Shown piece after piece: positions 37,360-48,887 of a stretch of DNA of 64,000 bases. Below the pieces are notes generated by a model. That model made no database searches. It saw only the letters and a program-made list of their open reading frames with translations, and was not told the DNA's origin. Both the position numbers and the translations under genes were made by a program. The DNA is taken from the NCBI GenBank assembly GCA_905182575.1, contig CAJJCA010000002.1:1-64000 (forward strand). Reading direction: 5' to 3'. How positions within the stretch are numbered: the stretch's first letter is position 1; every line of letters begins with the position of its first letter. The stretch comes from an uncultured Flavobacteriaceae bacterium. Its GTDB lineage: Bacteria; Bacteroidota; Bacteroidia; Flavobacteriales; Flavobacteriaceae.

Positions 37360-37716
37360 TTAACGACATCCTTTTCTTATAATACTTACTTCTCCTACAT
37401 TTCCACCCATAGGAGGGTTTTGTTTTGAAACCATAACCCATACTTTTTGAACAGTAGACATACTTTTCAAAATCCGCCTTACAATCCTGTCGGCCACATT
37501 TTCGAGTAGCTTAGAGCGAACTGCCATTTCTTCTTCGACAATTTGATAAAGCGTAACGTAGTCTAAAGCGTCGTTGAGATCGTCACTTTTAGCAGGTACA
37601 TCTAGGTTTGCACTAACTTTCAAGTTAACGATGTAATCGCTTCCAATCTTTTTTTCTTCCTCTAGGCAACCATGGTAGGCATAGATTCGTATGTCCGTCA
37701 GTTTTATCTGTCCCAT
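37360..37716 (-). CDS. folB: Dihydroneopterin aldolase
   Basis: This 118-residue enzyme of folate synthesis begins MGQIKLTDIRIYAYHGCLEE and has the family pattern: KIGSDYIVNLKVSANLDVPA, then DDLNDALDYVTLYQIVEEEM, and KLLENVADRIVRRILKSMST. The conserved glutamate in HGCLEEEKKIG and lysine near the C-terminus are present. It cleaves 7,8-dihydroneopterin to 6-hydroxymethyl-dihydropterin. The gene is divergent from glnS, sharing a 84-bp intergenic region with back-to-back -7 boxes. Confidence 0.93.
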   Translation of the reverse strand: MGQIKLTDIRIYAYHGCLEEEKKIGSDYIVNLKVSANLDVPAKSDDLNDALDYVTLYQIVEEEMAVRSKLLENVADRIVRRILKSMSTVQKVWVMVSKQNPPMGGNVGEVSIIRKGCR

Positions 37717-37730
37717 TTTTTTACTTTGTG

Positions 37731-37738
37731 CAAAGATA
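37731..37738 (-). promoter_or_regulatory. -7 box (TATCTTTG) for folB
   Basis: Plus-strand CAAAGATA reads TATCTTTG on the reverse strand, 14 bp before the folB ATG. Confidence 0.6.
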
Positions 37739-37778
37739 TAATAACACGATTATTTTATTCATACCCATAAGCTTTTAA

Positions 37779-37786
37779 TATATTTG
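37779..37786 (+). promoter_or_regulatory. -7 box (TATATTTG) for glnS
   Basis: TATATTTG lies 14 bp before the glnS ATG; with the folB box it forms a divergent promoter pair. Confidence 0.6.
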
Positions 37787-37800
37787 TCAAAATCTAAATC

Positions 37801-39467
37801 ATGTCAGAAAAGGCATTAAACTTTATCGAGCACATCATTGAGGAAGACCTTAAAGAGGGCTTATCCCAAGAAAATTTACGTTTTCGTTTTCCTCCAGAGC
37901 CTAATGGTTTTTTGCACGTTGGCCACATTAAGGCGCTTTCATTAAATTTTAATTTAGGAAAACGCTATAAAGCTCCAGTAAACCTTCGTTTTGACGACAC
38001 CAATCCCGCTAAAGAAGAAACGCAATTTGTTGAGGCAATTAAAGACGATATTAAATGGCTTGGTTTTGAATGGGACAAGGAGTGCTACGCTTCTGACTAT
38101 TTTCAACAACTCTATGATTGGGCACATCTTTTGATTGACAAAGGCCTTGCTTATGTTGATTCTCAAGGTTCTGAAACCATTGCCGAACAGAAGGGAACCC
38201 CGACGAAACCTGGACAAAACAGTCCTTTTCGTGAAAGATCCGTGGTAGAGAATAAGGCACTTTTTTCTGAAATGAAAGACGGGAAATTTGAAGCTGGTGC
38301 ACATGTTTTGCGTGCCAAAATTGACATGGCTGCTCCAAACATGTTGCTGAGAGACCCCGTTATTTATAGAATTCTTTACAAAACACATCACCGCACTGAA
38401 GACGTCTGGTGCATCTATCCGATGTATGATTGGACTCACGGCGAGTCTGATTATATAGAAAACATCTCGCATTCATTTTGTTCATTAGAGTTTAAACCCC
38501 ATAGAGATTTATACGATTGGTTTTTAGATTCTCTTTCTCCTCTTAAAGGCATAAGACCCAAACAAAGAGAATTTGCAAGATTGAACCTTTCTTATACTGT
38601 TACAAGTAAAAGAAAACTAAAAAACATTAATATCAAGGGCATGTAACTGGTTGGGATGACCCTCGAATGCCAACCGTCAGTGGCTTACGAAGAAGAGGTT
38701 ATACACCGGAGTCGTTGCAAAGTTTTGTAAACACAGCTGGTGTAGCAAAAAGAGATAACGTGATTGACGTGTCTCTTTTAGAATTCTGCGTTAGAGATCA
38801 TTTAAATCAAGTTGCCCCTAGGGTAATGGCGGTTCTTGACCCGATTAAACTAACCATCAAAAATTATCCTGAAGGTGAGGACGAAATCCTTATGGGAGAA
38901 AACAATCCAGAAGACGAAAGCGCAGGTACCCGAGAAATTCCATTTTCAAGGGATTTATATATAGAAAGAGAAGATTTTAGAGAAGAAGCCAATCGTAAGT
39001 TTTTCCGTTTGACATTAGGCAAAGAAGTTCGTTTAAAAAACGCCTATATAATTAAAGGTGAAGAAGTTATAAAGGATGACGCTGGTAATGTCTTGGAGAT
39101 CATTTGTTCTTATGACCCTTTAAGTAAAAGTGGATCTGGAACGGAGGAAAGCCAGCGGAAAGTCAAAGGAACACTTCATTGGGTCTCACGGACTCATTCC
39201 AAGGCAATATCAGTAAACCTTTACGATCGACTTTTTTCCGTACCTGAACCAGATAAAAACAAAGATGAAGATCCGAGTAACCACATCAACCCTGACTCCT
39301 TAAAAACAGTTAAAGGTTTTATTGAGCCTAATTTGGTTAACACTAATTCTGGAACCCATTTCCAATTTCAACGTTTGGGTTATTTTATTGTTGATACGGA
39401 AAGTTCAGATCAAAACTTAATTTTTAATAGAACCGTGGGTCTTAGGGACACTTGGCAGAAGAAGTAA
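37801..39467 (+). CDS. glnS: Glutaminyl-tRNA synthetase, one frame change
   Basis: The first part has the class I HIGH equivalent in FPPEPNGFLHVGHIKALSLN and the GlnRS-specific MYDWTHGESDYIENISHSFC. At about 38640 a frame change follows KRKLKNINIKG; adding one C gives KGHVTGWDDPRMPTVSGLRR, the canonical joint. The KMSKS-like loop (VTSKRKL) and the anticodon-binding domain follow (TVKGFIEPNLVNTNSGTHFQ, FQRLGYFIVDTESSD). Total length about 555 residues is normal. The enzyme charges tRNA-Gln directly. Confidence 0.94.
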
Positions 39468-39483
39468 ACTTTATTCTTTAGGT

Positions 39484-40404
39484 TTACTTTTTCAAATTTT
39501 TCTTTTTCATTTCCTCTCCTATTTGATTGCTTGCTGAAAAGGAAGCAACCATGTTGTTAAGCATGTCACTACCCGCTTGTGGAGAGTTAGGAAGTAGAAT
39601 CAAATTAGCTGTTTGTCGACTCTCCTATTGATTGTAATGTGTCCCATATTAAACTACCACGATTAGGGCTGAAGCCTCCTGAGAGTTTATTCCTACACCA
39701 TTTAGCACATCAACAGACTCCTCCAGACCTCTTGCGATTTCACGTCTTTGGTCGGCGATACCTTGTCCTTGCAAGCGCTTGCTCTCTGCTTCTGCTTTTG
39801 CTTTTTCGACGATCAATATTCTTGCTGCATCTCCTTCATATTGAGCAGCAACTTTTTGTCTTTCAGCCGCATTAATTTTATTCATTGCAGTTTTTACTTC
39901 AGAATCAGGGTCAATATCGGTTACCAAGGCTTTTATGATGTCGTAACCATAATTAATCATGGCTTCATTAAGCTCTCCCTTAACTGCGTTCGCAATTTCG
40001 TTTTTCTTTTCAAAAACGTCATCCAGCTTCATTTTAGGAACAACAGCCCTTACAACATCAAATACATAAGAGGTAATTTGATCCTGAGGAAAATCTAATT
40101 TGTAGTAATGCATCAAAGACCTTTTCAACCAGTATTTTATATTGAACAGACACTTTCAATTTAACAAAAACGTCATCTATTGTTTTGGTCTCTACGATCA
40201 CATCAAGTTGAAGAATTCTTAAACTAACCCTTCCTGCGATTCTGTCTACTAAAGGAATTTTTATGTGTAGCCCTGATTGTCTGATGCCAAGAAATTTTCC
40301 AAAACGCTTTCAACAATTGCAGCCGTTTGTTGTTTGACAACAAAGATTCCTGATAAAATTGCAAATAGTAAAAGAAAAAACAGAATAATTGAAATAACGT
40401 CCAT
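39484..40404 (-). CDS. SPFH/band-7 (stomatin/HflK-C-like) membrane protein, several frame changes
   Basis: The ATG at 40402-40404 opens MDVISIILFFLLLFAILSGI and VVKQQTAAIVE, a single N-terminal helix. The SPFH domain follows in pieces: FGKFLGIRQSGLHIKIPLVD, QLDVIVETKTIDDVFVKLKV, then the long intact part KLDFPQDQITSYVFDVVRAV with coiled-coil flotillin-type helix KAKAEAESKRLQGQGIADQR and EASALIVV. A tail NLILLPNSPQAGSDMLNNMV can be read in another frame. At least four indels are needed (near 40302, 40110, 39630, 39607). The fold forms oligomeric membrane scaffolds affecting proteases and lipid domains. Confidence 0.82.
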
Positions 40405-40413
40405 GGTTTATTA

Positions 40414-41909
<1,496 letters not shown>

Positions 41910-41962
41910 TTAAAGATACTATATGATTTCCTTGAATGAAATTATTTGTTTTTTCTTTATCC

Positions 41963-41970
41963 TATATTTG
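41963..41970 (+). promoter_or_regulatory. -7 box (TATATTTG) for ybeY
   Basis: TATATTTG lies 14 bp before the TTG at 41985, and downstream of the first in-frame start at 41946, so it decides the start. Confidence 0.6.
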
Positions 41971-41984
41971 CAATAAAATTTATT

Positions 41985-42401
41985 TTGATAAGGTTTTTTC
42001 ACAACAAATTCTTGACGCTAAATGAAGATGCCCTCGCGATGTGGTTGGAAAAAATTGCTCATGCGGAAGATTATAAAATTGATAAAATGGATTATAATTT
42101 TATTGATGCGAAGGATTTGTTAAAGCTAAACGAAAGACATTTGGACCACGACACCTATACTGACATTATAACCTTTGACTATAGCGAGGGAAATACTGTT
42201 CTTGCGGAAGCATTTATTAGTACAGATGCACTAAATGAAAATGCAAGCAAGTTCTGTCAAAGTATTGCAAATGAGTCTCTTAGGCTTATTGTTCATGCTT
42301 TATTGCATTGTGTTGGTTACAATGACAAGACAGATCAAGATAAAAAGGTAATGCGTGAAAAGGAGTCTTTTTACATTGACTTGTTCCACGTGAAACAATA
42401 A
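41985..42401 (+). CDS. ybeY: YbeY endoribonuclease / rRNA maturation factor
   Basis: This 138-residue protein starts at TTG 41985 ([20 protein letters not shown]), chosen because the -7 box lies between it and the earlier candidate at 41946. The family features are present: [20 protein letters not shown] and the zinc motif [17 protein letters not shown]. YbeY acts with RNase R in 16S rRNA 3' processing and quality control; rnr lies 5.5 kb upstream. The last 20 bases of the gene are a parS-like palindrome, so its C-terminal residues FHVKQ come from that site. mnmG follows after 4 bp. Confidence 0.9.
   Translation: MIRFFHNKFLTLNEDALAMWLEKIAHAEDYKIDKMDYNFIDAKDLLKLNERHLDHDTYTDIITFDYSEGNTVLAEAFISTDALNENASKFCQSIANESLRLIVHALLHCVGYNDKTDQDKKVMREKESFYIDLFHVKQ
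42382..42397. promoter_or_regulatory. parS-like partition site, copy 1
   Basis: TGTTCCACGTGAAACA equals the classic bacterial parS 16-mer at every position (TGTTNCACGTGAAACA). It lies inside the 3' end of ybeY, 9 bp before the mnmG ATG. ParB binding sites of this type cluster near the chromosomal origin in most bacteria. Confidence 0.85.
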
Positions 42402-42405
42402 TAAT

Positions 42406-44278
42406 ATGTTCGACGGAATTTATGATGTAGTTGTTGTTGGAGGCGGACATGCTGGTGCTGAAGCAGCTGCTGCAGCAGCGAACATGGGGTCTAGGACCCT
42501 CTTGGTTACGATGAACCTTCAAACTATTGGGCAGATGTCTTGCAATCCAGCAATGGGCGGAATTGCAAAAGGTCAAATTATTAGAGAGATTGATGCTCTT
42601 GGAGGAGGCTAGTGGTATTGTTTCTGACAAAAGCGCGATTCAGTTTAAAATGCTAAATCAATCTAAAGGACCCGCAATGTGGAGCCCACGAGTTCAATCC
42701 GATCGAATGATGTTCGCAAAGATTGGAGAGACAATGCTAGAGCAAACGCCTAATCTTGATTTTTATCAAGACATGATACAAGACATAATTGTTAAGGATG
42801 GTCAAGTCAAGGGCGTGATGACTTCCTTAGGAATTTCTATTCACGCCCATACTGTAGTTCTTACAAATGGCACCTTTCTTAATGGACTCATCCATATTGG
42901 CGAAAAAAATTATGGAGGCGGTCGTGCAGGTGAAAAAGCATCAACGGGTTTGACTCAAAGTTTGGAATCCCTAGGCTTCGAATCTGGAAGAATGAAAACC
43001 GGAACTCCTCCAAGGGTAGACGGTCGCTCTTTAGATTACAGCGTTATGGACGAACAGCCGGGAGACGCTAATCCCTCCAAGTTTAGTTACACCAACACCA
43101 AGTCGTTGGTCGAGCAACGAAGTTGTCACATAACTTATACGAGTCTTGAAGTTCACGACATGTCTAAGAACAGGTTTTGATCGTTCACCAATGTTTAATG
43201 GAAACATTCAAAGTACAGGGCCTCGTTATTGCCCTTCCATAGAAGATAAGATTGATCGCTTTGCGGATAAATCCCGTCATCAAATTTTTGTTGAGCCTGA
43301 AGGCTGGAAGTACCGTTGAGGTTTATGTTAATGGTTTTTCAACGTCCCTACCAGAAGACATTCAGTTTAAAGCCCTGCGAGCAGTTAAGGGTTTTGAAAA
43401 GGTCAAGTTTTTTCGCCCTGGATATGCCATTGAATATGACTATTTCCCTCCCACCCAATTATCAAATTCCTTAGAGACTAAGCTAATAAAAGGTTTGTTT
43501 TTTGCAGGACAGATTAATGGAACAACGGGTTACGAAGAAGCTGCCTCCCAAGGGTTGATGGCTGGAATCAATGCCCATTTAAAAACGAAGGAAGAACCTG
43601 CCTTTGTTTTAAAAAGGAATGAAGCCTATATTGGTGTTCTCATTGATGACTTAATTACCAAAGGAACCGATGAGCCTTACAGGATGTTTACATCTCGTGC
43701 GGAATACAGAACCTTATTGCGGCAAGACAATGCAGACATTCGGCTAACCTCATTGTCCTACGAACTTGGACTTGCAGATGTTAATCGATTAAAAGCTGTA
43801 GATTATAAGGTTGCTAAAACCGAAAAGCTAATCTCTTTTCTTAAGAATCAAAGCTATACGGCGGCTGAGGTTAATCCAATTTTAACAAATAAAGATTCTG
43901 CGCCGGTTAAGCAATCTGATAAAATTAGTAAAATATTCTCGCGCCCAAATGTTGATCGAAATGATATTGTTCAAATTAAAACAGTCTATGATTTCTTAGT
44001 AGCTGAGCAAATTGATGATACAATTTTCGAACAAGCTGAGATTCAAATAAAGTATTCGGGTTATATTGAAAAGGAAATGATTAACGCTGAGAAACTCAAT
44101 AAGCTTGATAACATCAAGATTCCATCAAGCTTTGACTATGATGTCCTTGTCATCACTTTCTCACGAGGCCAAAGAGAAACTGAATAAGATCAAGCCCAGT
44201 AATCTTTCACAGGCTTCAAGAATCAGCGGAATTAAACCGAGCGACATAAGTGTTTTATTAGTAAAGCTGGGAAGATAA
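42406..44278 (+). CDS. mnmG: tRNA uridine 5-carboxymethylaminomethyl modification enzyme (MnmG/GidA), four frame changes
   Basis: The N-terminus [20 protein letters not shown] is the FAD-binding Rossmann loop, and [20 protein letters not shown] is family-specific. An extra G near 42606 breaks [20 protein letters not shown]; removing it restores the frame. Further shifts lie near 43163 ([16 protein letters not shown]), 43309 ([18 protein letters not shown]) and 44153 ([15 protein letters not shown]). The C-terminus [20 protein letters not shown] is canonical, ending at 44276-44278. With MnmE it modifies U34 in several tRNAs. It is flanked by two parS-like sites, and mnmG is commonly near the origin in other bacteria. 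Confidence 0.94.
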
Positions 44279-44279
44279 A

Positions 44280-44295
44280 TGTTCCACGTGGAACT
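44280..44295. promoter_or_regulatory. parS-like partition site, copy 2
   Basis: TGTTCCACGTGGAACT keeps the palindrome core GTTCCACGTGGAAC and differs from the consensus only at the right end. It starts 2 bp after the mnmG stop codon and overlaps the possible 5' end of the methyltransferase gene. Together with copy 1 it brackets mnmG. Confidence 0.8.
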
Positions 44296-44296
44296 T

Positions 44297-45151
44297 ATGA
44301 TGAAAAAAAACAAATCCAAATTACTTTATAAGGTGAGAGACCACTTGGTTTCTCAAGAATCTTTTGATGTTTATTGGGATGAAAAGGAGCAATTTGGATG
44401 GACAGACTTTAAAAACACTTCCGACTTGTCAGCGTATTATCAGTCAGAAGAATATTATTCTCATCAAGAGCAGCCGAAGACTTTTATTCAAAAAATTTAT
44501 TCTTTTGCCAGAGGTTTAATGTTTCATTATAAGCATAATATAATTTCACCATTTTTATTTAAAGGCGCAAGTATTCTAGATGTAGGATCAGGTACTGGAG
44601 ACTTCTTGTCTTTTATGAATTCAAAAGGATATGAAGTAACTGGAGTTGAAAACAATCCTAAAGCAAGCCTCATCAGCCAAAAAAATGACATAAAGATTCA
44701 TGAAAACATAAGCAAATTATCCGATAATTCTTTTGATTTGATTACACTGTGGCATGTATTGGAACACCTACCAGATCCCGAGGAAACCTTTAAGAACACA
44801 TTCAACTTATTAAGTAATTCAGGTCACTTAATTGTTGCAGTTCCAAATATTTACAGTCTTGATAAAGATTATTATTGTGAAAATTGGGCAGGATTCGACG
44901 TCCCACGACATTTATGGCACTTTTCAACCCCTTTCTTAATCAACTTTGCAAGTAAATATAACTTTGAATTGATTAGAACAAAACCTCTTTTGTTAGATGC
45001 TCTGTACATTAGTTTTCTTTCAGAGAAGCACAAAGGAAGGCGCTTTTCTTTTTTAAGAGGTATGGTTAAAGGAGTGTATTTTAATCTTCGCGCCTTGAGA
45101 TCAAGACGTTATTCTTCTCTTGTTTTTGTGTTTAAGAAGCAAGTTCTTTAA
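44297..45151 (+). CDS. Class I SAM-dependent methyltransferase
   Basis: About 284 residues; the start is placed at ATG 44297 ([20 protein letters not shown]), because the earlier in-frame ATG at 44279 lies inside the parS-like site. It has the SAM-binding signature [20 protein letters not shown] (motif I), an acidic loop VENNPK, and a post-I region [21 protein letters not shown] substrate-recognition part with [14 protein letters not shown] follows. This build is common in methyltransferases acting on lipids, sugars or small molecules; the substrate is unknown. The 3' end overlaps holB by about 20 bp. Confidence 0.85.
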   Translation: MMKKNKSKLLYKVRDHLVSQESFDVYWDEKEQFGWTDFKNTSDLSAYYQSEEYYSHQEQPKTFIQKIYSFARGLMFHYKHNIISPFLFKGASILDVGSGTGDFLSFMNSKGYEVTGVENNPKASLISQKNDIKIHENISKLSDNSFDLITLWHVLEHLPDPEETFKNTFNLLSNSGHLIVAVPNIYSLDKDYYCENWAGFDVPRHLWHFSTPFLINFASKYNFELIRTKPLLLDALYISFLSEKHKGRRFSFLRGMVKGVYFNLRALRSRRYSSLVFVFKKQVL

Positions 45152-46279
45152 CGTTCAATAAGCGCGTCATTTCCAAAGAAAAACTACTAAAAAGTATTTT
45201 CGGATTTGCATTTCTTTCTAAATGATAGAGCGATTTTTCAATCAACCTAACAATCTGCATTATGTTCCCGCCATGTATATAAGGTGCAAGCTTTTTAAGA
45301 TCAAAACCCGTGTATAGTTTAAGATCACTCAATGGGTTTGCGCCATAGGAAATCATTAAGGTTTGTCTTACAAATTCAAGAGCATACTGAAGAAAAGCTT
45401 TTTGTTCCTCTCTTTGAAGTCCTGCAACTTTATCTGCCCAGGTCATTAGCTCAATCACTACAGACTTATTAGACTTTGCCTTGAACGCAGACCTTAAACA
45501 ACCAATCCAAAGGTTTTCAAACAACAGGGTGTTTTCGTGATTGGATGATATTTCCATTGCTTTTCTCCAACTACCATTTGACCCATTTACTGCTCCTGAT
45601 ATTTCCCCCTCTGGGATTAAATTTTTTAAACCAATTTCGATTTTATCAATCTTAATTGGAGGAACTGAGATTTCTTGACAGCGTGAAATTAATGTTGGTA
45701 AAAGTTTTTCAGTTTGTTCAGCAATAAGAATAAAAAAAGAATTTTTTGGAGGCTCCTCAAACAGTTTTAGAAGTTTGTTTGTTGCATCCGTATTTAACTT
45801 ATCCGCACCAAAAATCACCATTACTTTATTACCACCACTATGTGATTTAAGGTTCATCTTATGATGAATTTTTTGGACTTCTTCTACTCCGATTATTCCT
45901 TGCTTGTTTCCCGCGTCAAGTCTTTTCACCCAATCGAAAACGTTACCATAAGGTTGCTCTGTCAAAAACTCCTCTCCATACCACCCTAAAATCATCAGAA
46001 GTCGACTTTGAGCTCTTGAGTAGAAGTATTTACAATCGGATAAACAAAATGAATGTCAGGATGATCCAATAACCTTTTAGAATCAACACCATTATTCTCT
46101 TTGATCTTTAGTTGATCAAATCCATAAATAAGGCCCAACGAACACCCTAATGCCAAAGGAAGTCCTCCACGACCGTCTCTATCTATAAAAAGCTGAGAAT
46201 GAGGGACTTGTCTCTCTGAAACCATCACCCTAAAATGATTTTTTAGTCTATCTTGACCGATTATTTCATCGAAAAACAT
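45132..46279 (-). CDS. holB: DNA polymerase III delta' subunit (HolB/DnaX-like), one frame change
   Basis: The first part begins [20 protein letters not shown] with a degenerate P-loop region ([17 protein letters not shown]) and ends near ELKVDF. One missing base near 45995 joins it to [20 protein letters not shown] and the ATPase body: [52 protein letters not shown] (sensor arginine), then a C-terminal helical domain. This clamp-loader subunit acts at the replication fork. The degenerate P-loop agrees with delta' being catalytically inactive in the complex. Confidence 0.88.
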
Positions 46280-46394
46280 TAGCGAATAAATGAATTATTT
46301 GTATTAAAAGTAAACAATCTTAATCGACTTTAGTTTTGATAAGTTAAATTTAGATTATGGAGTTTTAATGTGCGCATACCATTTTAAAAATTGT

Positions 46395-46402
46395 TATTTT
46401 TG
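46395..46402 (+). promoter_or_regulatory. -7 box (TATTTTTG) for pgk
   Basis: TATTTTTG fits TAnnTTTG and lies 14 bp before the pgk ATG. Confidence 0.6.
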
Positions 46403-46416
46403 AAAAAATTTATTCC

Positions 46417-47604
46417 ATGAAAACCCTCTCACAAAAAGACTTTACCAACAAACGTGCAGTGATTCGCGTTGATTTTAACGTCCCTTTGGATGAAAACTTT
46501 AAGGTTACAGACAACACCAGAATAATTGCTGCCAAGGAAACGATAGAACTTGTTTTGAAAGGTGGCGGAAGCTGTGTTCTTATTTCTCATCTTGGAAGAC
46601 CCAAAGGAAAAGATGCTCAATTTTCACTTTCACATATTCTTGAGGAAGTTAAACAAGTATTGAACGTTCCCGTTGAGTTTTGTGACGACTGTGTTGGACC
46701 TGAAGCAGAAAAAGTAACTGGAGATCTTAAGCCGGGGTCAGTAATTTTGATGGAAAACCTACGCTATTATTCAGAGGAGACTGCAGGAGATATAGGTTTT
46801 GCAGCGCAACTTTCCAAATTAGGGGATTGTTATATTAATGATGCTTTTGGAACGGCGCACCGAGCGCACGCTTCAACGACGATAATTGCAAAGTTTTTTA
46901 AAGACGAAAAATATTTTGGAAAACTTCTTGAAAAAGAAGTTACAGCAATAAAGAAAGTTATGGAGACAGGAGAAAAACCTGTTTTGGCCATTTTGGGAGG
47001 TGCGAAAGTTTCCTCTAAAATCACCATCATTGAAAACATGTTAGACAAAATCGATCATTTAATTATTGGTGGAGGGATGGTTTATACTTTTGTAAAGGCA
47101 ATGGGCGGTTCTGTTGGACAATCCATTTGTGAAGATGAATTTTGTGATTATGCTTTGGAATTAATTGAAAAAGCAAAAGCCAAAGGAGTTCAAATTCATT
47201 TGCCTACGGATGTTATTATTGCCGATGATTTTTCAAATGATGCGAATAAAAGACCTTGTGACGTTTACAAGATACCAGAAGATTGGCAGGGATTAGATGC
47301 AGGACCCGAAACCCTAAAACAATTTGAATCGGTCGTTTTAGAAAGCAAAACAATATTATGGAATGGACCATTAGGTGTTTTTGAGTTCAGTTCATTTGCA
47401 ACAGGAACAATAACCCTTGGAGAACACATTTCGAAAAGCACTGCCAATGGCGCTTTTTCACTCGTGGGCGGAGGAGATTCTGTCGCTGCAGTTAAGCAGT
47501 TTGGCTTCGAGTCTAAAATGAGTTATATTTCTACTGGCGGTGGTGCGATGCTGGAGAGTCTTGAAGGAAAAACCCTCCCTGGAATTGCTGCTTTAATGGA
47601 ATAG
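46417..47604 (+). CDS. pgk: Phosphoglycerate kinase
   Basis: This intact 395-residue glycolytic enzyme begins MKTLSQKDFTNKRAVIRVDF and has the family signature RVDFNVPLDENFKVTDNTRI, the substrate-binding SHLGRPKGK, LMENLRYYSEETAGD, FGTAHRAHAS, the hinge LAILGGAKVSSKITIIENML and the nucleotide-binding NGPLGVFEFSSFATGT with GGGDSVAAV. It transfers a phosphate from 1,3-bisphosphoglycerate to ADP. The next gene starts 10 bp after the stop and is co-transcribed. That the gene is unbroken shows that the indels are not uniformly spread. Confidence 0.97.
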   Translation: MKTLSQKDFTNKRAVIRVDFNVPLDENFKVTDNTRIIAAKETIELVLKGGGSCVLISHLGRPKGKDAQFSLSHILEEVKQVLNVPVEFCDDCVGPEAEKVTGDLKPGSVILMENLRYYSEETAGDIGFAAQLSKLGDCYINDAFGTAHRAHASTTIIAKFFKDEKYFGKLLEKEVTAIKKVMETGEKPVLAILGGAKVSSKITIIENMLDKIDHLIIGGGMVYTFVKAMGGSVGQSICEDEFCDYALELIEKAKAKGVQIHLPTDVIIADDFSNDANKRPCDVYKIPEDWQGLDAGPETLKQFESVVLESKTILWNGPLGVFEFSSFATGTITLGEHISKSTANGAFSLVGGGDSVAAVKQFGFESKMSYISTGGGAMLESLEGKTLPGIAALME

Positions 47605-47614
47605 CCTTAAAATC

Positions 47615-48586
47615 ATGTCTAAATCAGTTTTCGTAACCCTATTGCTTGTTCTAACTCCAATAATTTCTTGTAAGGAAGGACCTAAAAGCAGATACCTTAC
47701 GGATTCGAACGGAAACATGAATCACCTAACAGTGGTCATGGAAAAAAGTGACTGGATCGGCGAGTTAGGAAAAACAACGAGAAAGCTATTGGAAGCACCA
47801 TATGAAGGACTTCCACTTATTGAACCACAGTTTTCTTTAAAACACCTTTCCCCTAAGGTTTTTTCAGGTTTTGCGCGAAATAGTCGTAACGTCCTTTGGT
47901 TTCAAAAAGATACTATTGCCAGGTTTCAACTTATAGAAAACTATTATGCGCGTCCTCAAATCGTAGCGATTGTAAAAGGTGAAGACCGAGAAGTACAAGC
48001 TGTCTTTTTGGAAGAAAACATCAAGCTTCTTAGGGCCACACTATCAGAAAACGAGCAAAAAGAAAAATTAAGAAGGATTAAAAAATCGCCAAGCAGAGAC
48101 AAGGAGCTATGTGATCGGTTTAAAGTGCGATTGGTTTATCCTACAGCATATAAAACGGTAAAGGACACGACAAACTTTATTTGGATTCAAAAACTGGTAC
48201 AGAAAGGTCATTTAAACATTATAGCTTATTCACTCCCTGAAAACGAACTTATTGGAAACACAAAGAAGAGGATAATTGAAATAAGAGATTCTATTGGGAA
48301 AGTATATGTTCCTGGCAGACTCAACGGAAGTTTCATGATAACGGAAAAGGCTTATCGCCCGTATTTTTACAAGACTAAATCGGACAACAAATTTTGCTAT
48401 TTGACTAAGGGAACCTGGGAAGTTGAAAATGATTTTATGGCGGGACCCTTCGTAAATTATATGATAAAAGACACAGTCAACAAAAGATGGATGGTTCTCG
48501 AAGGATTTAGCTTTGCACCCTCAATAAGCAAGCGGGACTATATGTTTGAATTAAACACAATCCTAAGCTCAATAAGATTTGAGTAA
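47615..48586 (+). CDS. DUF4837 family lipoprotein
   Basis: This 323-residue protein has a lipobox near LVLTPIISCKEGPKS and the DUF4837 body: GNMNHLTVVMEKSDWIGELG, YEGLPLIEPQFSLKHLSPKV, FIWIQKLVQKGHLNIIAYSL, and near the end GTWEVENDFMAGPFVNYMIK. The family is restricted to Bacteroidota and is presumably attached to the periplasmic face of a membrane; its function is unknown. It lies between pgk and tatA, an arrangement that I have seen in related genomes only from memory, so the context gives no firm clue. Confidence 0.85.
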   Translation: MSKSVFVTLLLVLTPIISCKEGPKSRYLTDSNGNMNHLTVVMEKSDWIGELGKTTRKLLEAPYEGLPLIEPQFSLKHLSPKVFSGFARNSRNVLWFQKDTIARFQLIENYYARPQIVAIVKGEDREVQAVFLEENIKLLRATLSENEQKEKLRRIKKSPSRDKELCDRFKVRLVYPTAYKTVKDTTNFIWIQKLVQKGHLNIIAYSLPENELIGNTKKRIIEIRDSIGKVYVPGRLNGSFMITEKAYRPYFYKTKSDNKFCYLTKGTWEVENDFMAGPFVNYMIKDTVNKRWMVLEGFSFAPSISKRDYMFELNTILSSIRFE

Positions 48587-48591
48587 AACTT

Positions 48592-48786
48592 TTACTTAAT
48601 TTCTTCTTTAGAATCTGAAGTTTCTTCCTCCTCTTTGGTTGCTTTTTTAAATTCTTTGATACCACTTCCCAAACCTTTCATTAATTCAGGAATTTTTCTA
48701 CCACCAAACAACAAAAGAACCGCAACAACGATAAGCACTACTTGAGGAGCGCCAATCATACCTAATAAAATATTTATTGATAACAT
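48592..48786 (-). CDS. tatA: Twin-arginine translocase TatA/E
   Basis: This 64-residue protein has one N-terminal membrane helix ([20 protein letters not shown]), the conserved [20 protein letters not shown] amphipathic segment and a charged, acidic tail. TatA polymerises to form the channel of the twin-arginine pathway for folded proteins. tatC and tatB are not in the window. It is convergent with DUF4837 and divergent from the M23 gene. Confidence 0.92.
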   Translation of the reverse strand: MLSINILLGMIGAPQVVLIVVAVLLLFGGRKIPELMKGLGSGIKEFKKATKEEEETSDSKEEIK

Positions 48787-48802
48787 TGTTCTAAATTTTA
48801 AA

Positions 48803-48810
48803 CAAATGTA
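48803..48810 (-). promoter_or_regulatory. -7 box (TACATTTG) for tatA
   Basis: Plus-strand CAAATGTA reads TACATTTG on the reverse strand, 16 bp before the tatA ATG. Confidence 0.55.
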
Positions 48811-48874
48811 TGAAATATTATGGTCAATTTAAATTTGTTTCTTTGAGCAACAAATTATTTTTATCCTTAATGCC

Positions 48875-48882
48875 TATCTTTG
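48875..48882 (+). promoter_or_regulatory. -7 box (TATCTTTG) for the M23 peptidase gene
   Basis: TATCTTTG ends 5 bp before the ATG at 48888, so the mRNA would be leaderless or almost so. Confidence 0.6.
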
Positions 48883-48887
48883 TTTAA

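Noticed and set aside
42406..44278. mnmG as a true pseudogene
   Set aside because: Every break restores exact family motifs with a one-base change, and the gene is bracketed by conserved parS-like sites; sequence error is more likely.
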